DNA of 14,987 nt, taken from assembly GCA_004283105.1 (NCBI GenBank), contig SHLN01000038.1, positions 1 through 14,987 on the forward strand, written 5' to 3'. Under the pieces are notes generated by a model. It was not told the origin of the DNA, ran no database searches, and was given only the letters and a program-made list of their open reading frames with translations. This DNA is from Acidimicrobiia bacterium (GTDB taxonomy: Bacteria > Actinomycetota > Acidimicrobiia > Spongiisociales > SHLN01). This document shows, piece after piece, positions 6,737 through 12,801 of the stretch (positions are counted from its first letter, which is position 1; the number at the start of each line of letters is the position of its first letter). The position numbers and the translations under genes are program-made.

Positions 6737-6742
6737 TAGGGT
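6737..6742 (+). promoter_or_regulatory. Candidate leaderless -10 box of the IMPase-family gene
   Basis: TAGGGT is followed by six bases and the ATG at 6749. The only Shine-Dalgarno-like string (AGGG, 6738-6741) lies inside this hexamer, so either a leaderless start or a weak ribosome site can be argued; they cannot both be used by the same message. Confidence 0.35.
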
Positions 6743-6748
6743 TCCCCC

Positions 6749-7543
6749 ATGGATGATCTCTCTCTTGCTGTTGCTGCTGCCCGGGAGGGGGCGGCGATCG
6801 TGGGCGATGCCTTTGGCAAGATCCAGACCGCCGAGTTCAAGGGTGTCGTCGACCCGGTCACGGAAGTAGACCACCAGTCCGAGGCGGCCATCCTGCGGTT
6901 GCTCGCCACCAAACGACCCGACGATGCGGTGCTGGCAGAGGAGCGGGGCGGGTCACGAGACCTTTCCGGCCGGCACTGGATCGTGGATCCGCTCGACGGT
7001 ACGGTCAACTTCCTGCACGGAATCCCGCAGGTCTCTGTCGCCGTCTCCCTCTACGAAGACGGACGCCCTCTCATCGGAGTCGTCATTGACCCGCTCCGTG
7101 ATGAGGAGTTCGTGGCTTCTACGGGGAGGGGAACGACGCTGAACGGCACGGTAGTCTCCGTATCGGATCGCCCGCTCGGCGAGGGGGTCATCGCCACCGG
7201 ATTCCCATACGATCGTCGTGACCAGGGGGCGCGCTACGCCTCGATAGTCGGAACGGTGCTCGCCCATGCCCGTGGCATTCGCCGTTTCGGTTCGGCTGCC
7301 CTCGATCTTGCCTGGGTGGCGTGCGGGAGGCTCGACGGCTACTGGGAGTTCGGCCTCGGGCCGTGGGATATCGGGGCCGCCATGGTCCTCGTCCGCGAAG
7401 CCGGCGGCCGGGTCACAGACCATCTCGGCAACCCGAGCGGAGTCCTCGATCCGCTCTACATCGCCGGATCCCCGGCTCTCCAGCAGGAGTTGCGAGCAAT
7501 CGTCTCGTCGGTCCTCCCCAGCGGCTGGCCGGAAAACCGCTGA
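6749..7543 (+). CDS. Inositol-monophosphatase family phosphatase
   Basis: A 264-residue, Mg2+-dependent sugar-phosphate phosphatase of the IMPase/SuhB superfamily, normal in length. Metal ligands are visible: Glu64-Glu65 in LAEERGG, Asp80 and Asp83 in IVDPLDGTVNF, and Asp207 in PWDIGAAMVLVREAGG near the C-terminus. Members hydrolyse inositol-1-phosphate, histidinol phosphate, fructose-1,6-bisphosphate or PAP; sequence alone does not separate these. Actinobacteria often need inositol phosphatases for phosphatidylinositol and mycothiol, which makes inositol phosphate a fair guess, but no such pathway gene is in the window. The start at the first ATG gives the family-typical N-terminus. The lipoprotein gene follows after only 21 bases on the same strand, so the two are probably co-transcribed. 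Confidence 0.93.
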   Translation: MDDLSLAVAAAREGAAIVGDAFGKIQTAEFKGVVDPVTEVDHQSEAAILRLLATKRPDDAVLAEERGGSRDLSGRHWIVDPLDGTVNFLHGIPQVSVAVSLYEDGRPLIGVVIDPLRDEEFVASTGRGTTLNGTVVSVSDRPLGEGVIATGFPYDRRDQGARYASIVGTVLAHARGIRRFGSAALDLAWVACGRLDGYWEFGLGPWDIGAAMVLVREAGGRVTDHLGNPSGVLDPLYIAGSPALQQELRAIVSSVLPSGWPENR

Positions 7544-7564
7544 AGCCACTCCCGGGCCGGGTCG

Positions 7565-8752
7565 ATGGCAAGGCCCATGGAGCCAGCTCGACGCATTCTT
7601 GCTCTCAGCGCGTTCGCCCTCGCCCTCGCCGCCTGCGGATCGGGCCCCGGGGCGGCCGACCCCGTTCTCAAGCGCGAGCCGATCAGACCGGCATCCCTCG
7701 CGGTGCCGGAGGTGGCGCCCACTACCACCACCACCGCCGTGCTCGATCCGCTCGGTGCCGACCACATCGCCCAGACCGAGCTCCGATCCGTGCTGGCGGC
7801 TGCGCAGGAGTGGTACGCCGAGAACGGCACATTCGACGACGGGATCGGGCCGGTGGGAGCAATGAGCGGTGAGACCACAGTCGTTTCCCTGAGTGAGGTC
7901 GCCGCGCGCGACGGTGTTGCCTACGACGCGCATGGTTCCCGTCTCACCCTCCACCGCCGCAGCAGCAGCGGGACGTGGTTCTGCATCGACATCCGCGGGG
8001 AAACCACCGACCATGGCTTCGGAGACACGTTCCAGGACGCGCTCGCCGCCTGCACCGACGGCGTACCGGTCGGTGGTTGGGGTAACCCGGTCTCGGCGAC
8101 CGGGCCCGACGAGGCTGCGATCGGTGGCGTCGTTCGGGCGCTCTTCGACGCTCTCGCGACGGGATCGATCGATGCCGCCTACGACCTGGTCTCGGCCGGG
8201 TCGGCTTGCCGGCCGCCGGATCTCGAAGCACTGTGGCCGGCGGGTCTCGCTCTCGCCGACTCAGCCGACTACGAGCTCTCCGACATCTCGGTCTTCACCG
8301 ATACAGCAACGGCCTCCGTTTCCTCTTCGGTCCTGCCGGATTCGGCCCTGTCGTTCGAGAAATCGGACGGCGGCTGGCTGCTTACCATCGACCCCTGTCT
8401 GCTCTTCGGGCCGATAGCCGCCGAGCAGATGGATCCTGCGGCCCGGGCCCTGCTGGAGGAAGGCCTCATCGCCGTTCGGAGCGCCTTCGTGATGCAGTCG
8501 GACTTCGCGTTCGGATCCACTGCCCTCGCCGAAATGGAGCCGTCGCTGACGTTTGTTCCTGCTGCCGAGATCCGATTCGCCGCCCTGTCGTACTCAGGAA
8601 GACCCGCTGAGGGCCTCCTCATCACCGAAGGATCGCCCGGACGTTTCTACTGTGCGGTCGAGTCCCTCTCGGCGGTCACCGTCTATGGGGAAGGTGCCGC
8701 CGCCTCCGAACTCGACACGCCCGCCCGGTGCCGCGCCAACGCAATCGGCTGA
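7565..8752 (+). CDS. Lipoprotein with two pilin-like modules around an NTF2/SnoaL-like module
   Basis: A 395-residue secreted lipoprotein of unknown function. A short signal peptide (positive MEPARR, then a hydrophobic core) ends in the lipobox LAAC with Cys24, and a Thr-rich linker (TTTTT) lies near residue 55. Residues 66-166 resemble the globular part of a type IV pilin or pseudopilin: an amphipathic helix TELRSVLAAAQEWYAENGTF, then beta strands ending in GTWFCID and AACTDG. Residues 184-281 resemble an NTF2/SnoaL-like fold (FDALATGSIDAAYDLVS, then strands). Residues 292-391 repeat the pilin-like pattern (ALLEEGLIAVRSAFVMQSDF, then GRFYCAVES and ARCRAN). Beyond the lipobox the six cysteines fall in one pair per module: 140/163, 215/278, 363/389. 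Either ATG 7565 or 7577 could be the start. Domain assignments are by pattern, not search. Confidence 0.85.
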   Translation: MARPMEPARRILALSAFALALAACGSGPGAADPVLKREPIRPASLAVPEVAPTTTTTAVLDPLGADHIAQTELRSVLAAAQEWYAENGTFDDGIGPVGAMSGETTVVSLSEVAARDGVAYDAHGSRLTLHRRSSSGTWFCIDIRGETTDHGFGDTFQDALAACTDGVPVGGWGNPVSATGPDEAAIGGVVRALFDALATGSIDAAYDLVSAGSACRPPDLEALWPAGLALADSADYELSDISVFTDTATASVSSSVLPDSALSFEKSDGGWLLTIDPCLLFGPIAAEQMDPAARALLEEGLIAVRSAFVMQSDFAFGSTALAEMEPSLTFVPAAEIRFAALSYSGRPAEGLLITEGSPGRFYCAVESLSAVTVYGEGAAASELDTPARCRANAIG

Positions 8753-8793
8753 CGCTTCCCTAGTGTCGGTCCGCCCGACTTAGAAGGACGCTC

Positions 8794-9183
8794 ATGGAAC
8801 TACCCGACGCACTGAAGGCCATGCTCGATGGGCCCACGTTCGCCACCCTCGCAACCCTCATGCCCGATGGCTCGCCGCAGGCGTCCACGATGTGGGTCGA
8901 TCGGGAAGGTGATCGGATCCGGTTCAACACTGCCGAAGGAAGGGTCAAGCCCCGCAACATGGACCGGGATCCGAGAGTAGCGATTTCCATCTTTGCGACC
9001 GATGATCCGTACCAGGCGTTCTCGATTCGTGGCCGCGTCGTTGAGAAACGGCTCGAAGGGGCCGACGAACACATCGACGCCCTCGCAAACAAGTACCTCG
9101 GTGTTGACGAGTACCCATACCGGGTGCCCGGTCAGATCCGCGTCACCTATTTGATCGAGATCGACCGGCTCGCCGCCCACTAG
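8794..9183 (+). CDS. PPOX-class flavin/F420-binding protein (Rv1155-like)
   Basis: A 129-residue split-barrel protein of the pyridoxamine-phosphate-oxidase-like superfamily. The opening FATLATLMPDGSPQASTMWVDREGDRIRFNT (16-46) and the block GRVKPRNMDRDPRVAISIF (49-67) match the actinobacterial group annotated 'PPOX class F420-dependent' and typified by M. tuberculosis Rv1155. Members are homodimers that bind F420 or FMN and reduce or bind diverse small molecules; the substrate is unknown. FSIRGRVVE (76-84) is the conserved later barrel strand. A strong AGAAGGA lies five bases before the ATG, so the start is secure. TAGTGT at 8761 could be its -10. Its stop is five bases from the stop of the convergent ICMT-like gene. 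F420 versus FMN cannot be decided by eye. Confidence 0.88.
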   Translation: MELPDALKAMLDGPTFATLATLMPDGSPQASTMWVDREGDRIRFNTAEGRVKPRNMDRDPRVAISIFATDDPYQAFSIRGRVVEKRLEGADEHIDALANKYLGVDEYPYRVPGQIRVTYLIEIDRLAAH

Positions 9184-9188
9184 GCGAT

Positions 9189-9653
9189 CTACCAGACCCC
9201 CGGGATGAGACGGCGGGAGACCCGCTGCTGATAGGCCGAGTAGCCCGGGTACTCCTCGAGCAGATGGCGCTCTTCGAACGAGCTCTTGGCGACAAAGAAT
9301 GGGACCAGGCACACCGAGAGGGCCAGGCTGATCCAATCGCCGCTGCGAATGGAGATCCCGACCATCCCAACGACAACGGCCGTATAGATCGGGTGCCGGA
9401 CGAGCCGGTAGGGCCCGTGCTCGACCATCGTTCCGGCCTCGACCGGCTTCGGATACGGGGTGAGGTTGCCGCCGAGGGATAGCGAGGCCCAGGCGCCGAC
9501 AACGAGGGCCAGGCCGATGACTCCCCATCCAACCGCCGTCTGGGCCTGGAACGAGAACGTGAGCAGATCAAGTCGCCCGATGCCGACGATGGCGGCGAGC
9601 AGCGCGAATTGGGCTGCCACCCAGAGGCCACCGCGATGAACAAAGCCGGTCAT
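9189..9653 (-). CDS. Isoprenylcysteine carboxyl methyltransferase (ICMT/PEMT)-like membrane protein
   Basis: A 154-residue integral membrane protein of the ICMT/PEMT-like family, SAM-dependent methyltransferases that act on lipid-like or membrane-bound substrates. Hydrophobic helices lie at about 8-30, 40-60 and 91-121. The SAM-binding motif GPYRLVRHPIYTA (80-92) and the C-terminal EERHLLEEYPGYSAY...RRLIPGVW (127-154) are the family hallmarks. Bacteria lack prenylated CaaX proteins, so the name describes the fold, not the reaction. The ATG has no Shine-Dalgarno at normal distance, but TAGAGT lies six bases upstream on the same strand, suggesting a leaderless transcript. It is divergent from the GNAT-like gene across 39 bases and convergent with the PPOX gene. 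Confidence 0.9.
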   Translation of the reverse strand: MTGFVHRGGLWVAAQFALLAAIVGIGRLDLLTFSFQAQTAVGWGVIGLALVVGAWASLSLGGNLTPYPKPVEAGTMVEHGPYRLVRHPIYTAVVVGMVGISIRSGDWISLALSVCLVPFFVAKSSFEERHLLEEYPGYSAYQQRVSRRLIPGVW

Positions 9654-9659
9654 GGCCGC

Positions 9660-9665
9660 ACTCTA
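9660..9665 (-). promoter_or_regulatory. Candidate leaderless -10 box of the ICMT-like gene
   Basis: On the minus strand TAGAGT is followed by six bases and the ATG at 9653. The divergent GNAT-like gene has TAGGCT at 9677-9682, ten bases before its ATG, so two short promoters seem to be packed back-to-back in the 39-base spacer. Confidence 0.4.
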
Positions 9666-9692
9666 CGAGCCTCCAATAGGCTGGACAGGGCC

Positions 9693-10430
9693 ATGGACGT
9701 CTTCACCCTCGCCGCCCGTCCCGACCTCGAGGACCAATTGTGGGACCTGACCCGCTCGTGGCCCCGATTCATGCTGCAGGATCCGATCGCCGACCTCTAC
9801 TACTCAGAGCTCGATCGGTGGTCCGAACACGTATTGATCGGCGTCGATGCCGGAACGGTGATCGCCAGGGGGTTCAGCGTTTCCTTTTCCATGGGAGACG
9901 AACACCGGCCCTCCCTCCCCGTCGACGGGTGGGACGGCATCGTTCGCTGGTCGTACCTGGATCGACTCGCCGACCGCGCTCCCACCCACGTCTCGGCGCT
10001 CGAAATCGCCATCGCCCCCGAGAACATGGGAGCCGGCCTGTCTTCGCAGATGGTGCACGCGATGATCGCCAACGTCGATCGACTCGGCTTCCAACAGCTA
10101 CTGGCCCCGGTGCGGCCGAGCGCCAAGCACGAAGAGCCCACCACCCCGATGGAGGAATATGCGCACCGCCGGCGGCCGGACGGGCTTCCGCACGACCCGT
10201 GGATGCGTGTTCACGCCCGCCTCGGGGCAGAGATCATCGGCGTCTGTCCGCGCTCAATGACGATCTCCGGAACCCTCGCCGAGTGGCGGGAGTGGACGGA
10301 CCAAGCCTTCGATGCCAGTGGAACGCTCGAAGTACCGAATGCCCTCGTACCCGTCCACGTCGATACCGACCAGGACCATGCGGTCTACGTCGAACCGAAC
10401 GTGTGGATGGAGCACCGCTGGGACGGGTAA
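9693..10430 (+). CDS. GNAT-like N-acetyltransferase-fold protein of unknown substrate
   Basis: A 245-residue soluble protein that looks like a GNAT-superfamily acyltransferase. The pattern ALEIAIAPENMGAGLSSQMVHAM (102-124) is the beta-4/alpha-3 segment that binds the CoA pyrophosphate in GNATs. After it comes LLAPVRPSAKHEEPTTPMEEY, DGLPHDPWMRVHARLGAEI and a closing YVEPNVWMEHRW, a block I associate with an uncharacterised bacterial family; the substrate is unknown. The frame is open for 28 codons upstream, but the ATG at 9693 gives the sensible N-terminus (MDVFTLAARPDLEDQLWDL), and TAGGCT lies ten bases before it. No strong Shine-Dalgarno is seen. It ends seven bases from the stop of the convergent cystathionine gamma-synthase gene. 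Confidence 0.78.
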   Translation: MDVFTLAARPDLEDQLWDLTRSWPRFMLQDPIADLYYSELDRWSEHVLIGVDAGTVIARGFSVSFSMGDEHRPSLPVDGWDGIVRWSYLDRLADRAPTHVSALEIAIAPENMGAGLSSQMVHAMIANVDRLGFQQLLAPVRPSAKHEEPTTPMEEYAHRRRPDGLPHDPWMRVHARLGAEIIGVCPRSMTISGTLAEWREWTDQAFDASGTLEVPNALVPVHVDTDQDHAVYVEPNVWMEHRWDG

Positions 10431-10432
10431 CC

Positions 10433-10447
10433 CTCCGCTAGCCGGAG
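10433..10447. terminator. Weak hairpin at convergent gene ends
   Basis: CTCCG and CGGAG pair around CTAGC, and the dyad overlaps the stop of the minus-strand gene and lies three bases past the stop of the plus-strand gene. Five base pairs and no T-run make it marginal as a bidirectional terminator; it is listed because nothing else could serve. Confidence 0.2.
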
Positions 10448-11577
10448 AGAGCCTGATCGAGATCGGCAATGAGGTCGTCGACGTGCTCGATACCGACCGA
10501 CAACCGCACGAGATCGGGCGGTACTTCCAGATCGGTACCGGCCACCGACATGTGGGTCATGAGCGCCGGAACTTCCACGAGCGACTCAACCCCGCCGAGG
10601 CTCTCGGCCAGGAAGAACAGCTCGGTCTTGGCGACAACCTTCTCAGCAACGTCCGGGCCGGCCCTGGTCCGGAACGAGATCATGCCGCCAAAGCCGCTCA
10701 TCTGGCGGGCTGCCAGTTCGTGCTGCGGATGGGATTCCAGCCCCGGGTAGTAGACATCCCCGACCGCCGGATGATCGACGAGGAACCGGGCGATCTGTTC
10801 CGCGTTCTCGCAGTGTCGATCCATCCGGATGGCCAGCGTCTTCAAGCCCCGCAGCGTCAGGTAGGCATCGAAGGGTCCCGGGACCGGGCCGGCCGCGTTC
10901 TGAAAGAACCGGAGCTGCTCGAGCAACTCGCCGTCGGCAGTGACGAGCGCGCCCCCGACCACATCGCTATGACCACCGACGTACTTGGTGGTCGAGTAAA
11001 GGGAAACGTCGGCGCCGAGGCTGAGCGGTTGCTGCAGATAGGCGGTGGCGAACGTGTTGTCCACGAGCAATCGAGCGTTTCCAGTGCCGGCGATGACGGC
11101 CAGCGCCTCGATGTCCACCACCCGGAGCAGCGGGTTGGTCGGAGTCTCCGCCCAGACGAGCCGGGTCTCGGGCCGCAGGGCGGCGGCCACCGCCTCGAGG
11201 TCGGTCTGATCGACCACCGTCCAGGCGATCCCCTGCTCGCCCAGCACCCGGGCAATGAACCGGTAGGTGCCGCCGTAGGCATCGTTGGGAATGACGATGT
11301 GGTCACCGGGCTTCAGGAGGTAGCCCATGAGAGCCGTGGCCGCCATTCCGGAAGCCGTCGCGACGGCTCCGCCCCCGGCGCCTGCCCCCTCTAACTCGGC
11401 CAGGGCGGTCTGGAGGGCCGTTCGGGTCGGATTGTCGGTGCGGGAATACTCGTAGGCGAACGTGCCGGGCGCCTCCTGGGCATACGTCGAGGTGGCATAG
11501 ATCGGAGTGACGACTGCCCCGGTAGTGGGATCGGGCTCCTGGCCGGCATGGATGGCGATGGTCTCGAATCTCTTCAC
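10438..11577 (-). CDS. Cystathionine gamma-synthase/gamma-lyase family enzyme
   Basis: A 379-residue PLP enzyme of the Cys/Met-metabolism family (fold type I). Depending on the member it joins O-acyl-homoserine to cysteine (MetB) or splits cystathionine to cysteine (gamma-lyase). Seen: ETIAIHAGQEPDPTTGAVVTPIY at the N-terminus, YEYSRTDNPTR at 43-52 whose Tyr and Arg reach the neighbour's PLP, TASGMAA at 74-80, VDNTFAT with Asp173, and the Schiff-base Lys198 in LYSTTKYVGGHSD. Pairing with a cystathionine beta-synthase suggests the lyase direction (homocysteine to cysteine); MetB activity cannot be excluded. The start is GTG 11577, preceded by GGAGGA and overlapping the upstream stop as GTGA, so translation is probably coupled. 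A start at 11610 adds 11 residues inside the upstream gene and is unlikely. Confidence 0.93.
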   Translation of the reverse strand: MKRFETIAIHAGQEPDPTTGAVVTPIYATSTYAQEAPGTFAYEYSRTDNPTRTALQTALAELEGAGAGGGAVATASGMAATALMGYLLKPGDHIVIPNDAYGGTYRFIARVLGEQGIAWTVVDQTDLEAVAAALRPETRLVWAETPTNPLLRVVDIEALAVIAGTGNARLLVDNTFATAYLQQPLSLGADVSLYSTTKYVGGHSDVVGGALVTADGELLEQLRFFQNAAGPVPGPFDAYLTLRGLKTLAIRMDRHCENAEQIARFLVDHPAVGDVYYPGLESHPQHELAARQMSGFGGMISFRTRAGPDVAEKVVAKTELFFLAESLGGVESLVEVPALMTHMSVAGTDLEVPPDLVRLSVGIEHVDDLIADLDQALSG

Positions 11578-12533
11578 TCTTCCTCCAGTAGGCCGTGGTC
11601 GGCCATCCACGTGTCGTTGAAGACCTTCGATACATAGCTCCGACCCGAATCGGGCAGGATCACGACGACGAGATCATCCGGCGCCCCGGCGGCAACCCGG
11701 AGCGCTCCGACGGTGGCCAGGCCGCCAGACGATCCGACCAGCACTCCCTCGGTGGCGGCAAGACGACGGGCCATGGAATAGGCCTCGCGGTCGGAGACGC
11801 GGATGAACCGGTCGACCAGCGTCCGGTCGAATGTGTCGGGCCAGAAATCCTCCCCCACTCCCTCGGTGAGATATGTGTGAACGTCATCGTCCGAATCGGC
11901 GGTGTAGATCGACCCGACCGGATCGACTCCGACCACCTGGATGGCCGGGTTTCGCTCCTTGAGGAATCTGGCAGTACCGGTGATGGTTCCGCCGGTTCCC
12001 ACTCCCACCACGAGCTGGTCGACCGTTCCGTCCGTCTGATCCCATATCTCGGGCCCGGTGGAGCGGTAGTGGGCCTCGGGATTGGCGTCATTGGCATACT
12101 GATTTGGACTGAAGGCGCCGGGGATCTCACTCACCAGCCGCGCCGCCACCGAGTAGTACGAGCGGGGATCATCCGGAGCCACATCGGTCGGGGCTACGTG
12201 CACTTCGGCACCGTACGCCCGCAAGCCGTCGATCTTCTCCTGCGACATCTTGTCAGGCATGACACAGACGAGCCGGTAGCCCTTGATGGCCGCCACCATG
12301 GCGAGGCCGACTCCGGTATTGCCGCTCGTCGGCTCGACAATCGTCCCGCCCGGAGCCAGCAAACCATCCCGCTCGGCTGCCTCGATCATGAGCAACCCGA
12401 TGCGATCCTTGGTCGATCCACCAGGGTTGACGTACTCGACCTTGGCTACGAGGTTGCCGGGTGGATGAATCCGGGACAGGCGTACCAGCGGCGTATTGCC
12501 GATCGCGTCGAGGATGCTGGGCCGAATCTCCAT
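11574..12533 (-). CDS. Cystathionine beta-synthase (catalytic core only) or cysteine-synthase-like enzyme
   Basis: A 319-residue PLP enzyme of the fold-type II beta-replacement family. PLP-binding Lys42 lies in PGGSTKDR, the substrate loop is TSGNTG (69-74), and the phosphate loop is GVGTGGTITG (177-186). CVMPDKMSQEKIDGLRAYGAE, EGVGEDFWP, DRTLVDRF and ILPDSGRSYVSKVFNDTWM match cystathionine beta-synthase better than CysK, so it likely condenses serine (or an activated serine) with homocysteine. The protein ends right after the catalytic domain (HGLLEEE): the C-terminal CBS-domain pair found in the roughly 460-residue mycobacterial enzyme is absent, as in Bacillus MccA. The ATG at 12533 has no Shine-Dalgarno; TAGACT lies seven bases upstream. 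It is the first gene of a two-gene operon with the gamma-synthase/lyase. Confidence 0.9.
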   Translation of the reverse strand: MEIRPSILDAIGNTPLVRLSRIHPPGNLVAKVEYVNPGGSTKDRIGLLMIEAAERDGLLAPGGTIVEPTSGNTGVGLAMVAAIKGYRLVCVMPDKMSQEKIDGLRAYGAEVHVAPTDVAPDDPRSYYSVAARLVSEIPGAFSPNQYANDANPEAHYRSTGPEIWDQTDGTVDQLVVGVGTGGTITGTARFLKERNPAIQVVGVDPVGSIYTADSDDDVHTYLTEGVGEDFWPDTFDRTLVDRFIRVSDREAYSMARRLAATEGVLVGSSGGLATVGALRVAAGAPDDLVVVILPDSGRSYVSKVFNDTWMADHGLLEEE

Positions 12534-12540
12534 GGTGGCG

Positions 12541-12546
12541 AGTCTA
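12541..12546 (-). promoter_or_regulatory. Candidate leaderless -10 box of the cystathionine beta-synthase gene
   Basis: On the minus strand TAGACT is followed by seven bases and the ATG at 12533. The left arm of the 38-base dyad begins five bases upstream of this hexamer, within the presumed -10/-35 spacer. Confidence 0.4.
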
Positions 12547-12551
12547 CGAAC

Positions 12552-12589
12552 CGGGAATACACAGCGGCTCCCGGCGCTTAGTATTCCCG
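12552..12589. promoter_or_regulatory. 38-base dyad, candidate operator between cbs and copZ
   Basis: Perfect 9-base arms CGGGAATAC (12552-12560) and GTATTCCCG (12581-12589) flank 20 bases. The spacer is itself partly symmetric about the same centre: AGCG (12563-12566) pairs with CGCT (12575-12578). In all 14 of 19 positions pair. The right arm overlaps the end of the copZ -10 box and its start point; the left arm sits behind the cbs -10. With leaderless starts on both sides the dyad would not be transcribed, which favours a protein-binding site. The regulator is unknown; a copper sensor such as CsoR is possible, but this is not a sequence I recognise as a known CsoR, CueR or CopY box. Confidence 0.6.
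12579..12584 (+). promoter_or_regulatory. Candidate leaderless -10 box of the copZ-like gene
   Basis: TAGTAT is followed by seven bases and the ATG at 12592. Its last four bases belong to the right arm of the 38-base dyad, so a protein bound there would block polymerase. No -35 match to TTGACA is seen, consistent with a regulated or weak promoter. Confidence 0.45.
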
Positions 12590-12591
12590 CC

Positions 12592-12801
12592 ATGGAAACC
12601 AAGACTCTTTCAGTTCCCGACATCTCCTGCGACCACTGCAAGATGTCGATTGAAGGGGCCACCAGCGTGCTCGCCGGCGTGACCGATGCTTCGGTCGACA
12701 TTCCCGGCAAGACGGTCACCATCTCCTACGAGACCGACGCGGTCGGCCTCGATGAGATCGTCTCGGCCATCGAGGAGCAGGGCTACGAAGTAGCCCGATG
12801 A
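12592..12801 (+). CDS. copZ: CopZ-like copper chaperone (HMA domain)
   Basis: A 69-residue single heavy-metal-associated domain with the ferredoxin-like beta-alpha-beta-beta-alpha-beta pattern and the Cu(I)-binding motif CDHC (Cys13, Cys16) in VPDISCDHCKMSIEGA. The ending LDEIVSAIEEQGYEVAR is typical of the last helix and strand. Such proteins carry Cu(I) through the cytosol and hand it to the P1B ATPase, here encoded directly downstream with an ATGA overlap (12798-12801). The ATG at 12592 gives the normal family length; the same frame is open upstream into cbs territory but is not needed. No Shine-Dalgarno is visible, consistent with a leaderless message from TAGTAT. Zn or Cd handling is less likely given the partner's CPC motif. 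Confidence 0.93.
   Translation: METKTLSVPDISCDHCKMSIEGATSVLAGVTDASVDIPGKTVTISYETDAVGLDEIVSAIEEQGYEVAR
12780..12796 (+). promoter_or_regulatory. Perfect 7-bp hairpin one base before the copA start codon
   Basis: GGGCTAC and GTAGCCC pair around a GAA loop, ending one base before the copA ATG (12798), inside the last codons of the copZ-like gene. It covers the position where a copA ribosome site would be; no Shine-Dalgarno is seen. A ribosome finishing copZ would melt it, so it could enforce coupling and limit copA yield. Confidence 0.45.

Noticed and set aside
6666..6869. Possible small protein with a Val-Asp repeat
   Set aside because: The Val-Asp run is a translation of the GTGGAC array; the rest lies out of frame within the IMPase gene.
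6953..8014. 353-codon open frame antisense to the IMPase and lipoprotein genes
   Set aside because: It spans two unrelated genes and their spacer and shows no domain; typical high-GC shadow frame.
8765..8779. GTCGG/CCGAC hairpin between the lipoprotein and PPOX genes
   Set aside because: Only five base pairs, no T-run, and such stems are common in GC-rich DNA; not convincing as terminator or regulator.
10312..11394. 360-codon open frame opposite the cystathionine gamma-synthase gene
   Set aside because: The opposite strand encodes a complete PLP enzyme with all motifs; this frame has no family signature and crosses the convergent gene boundary.
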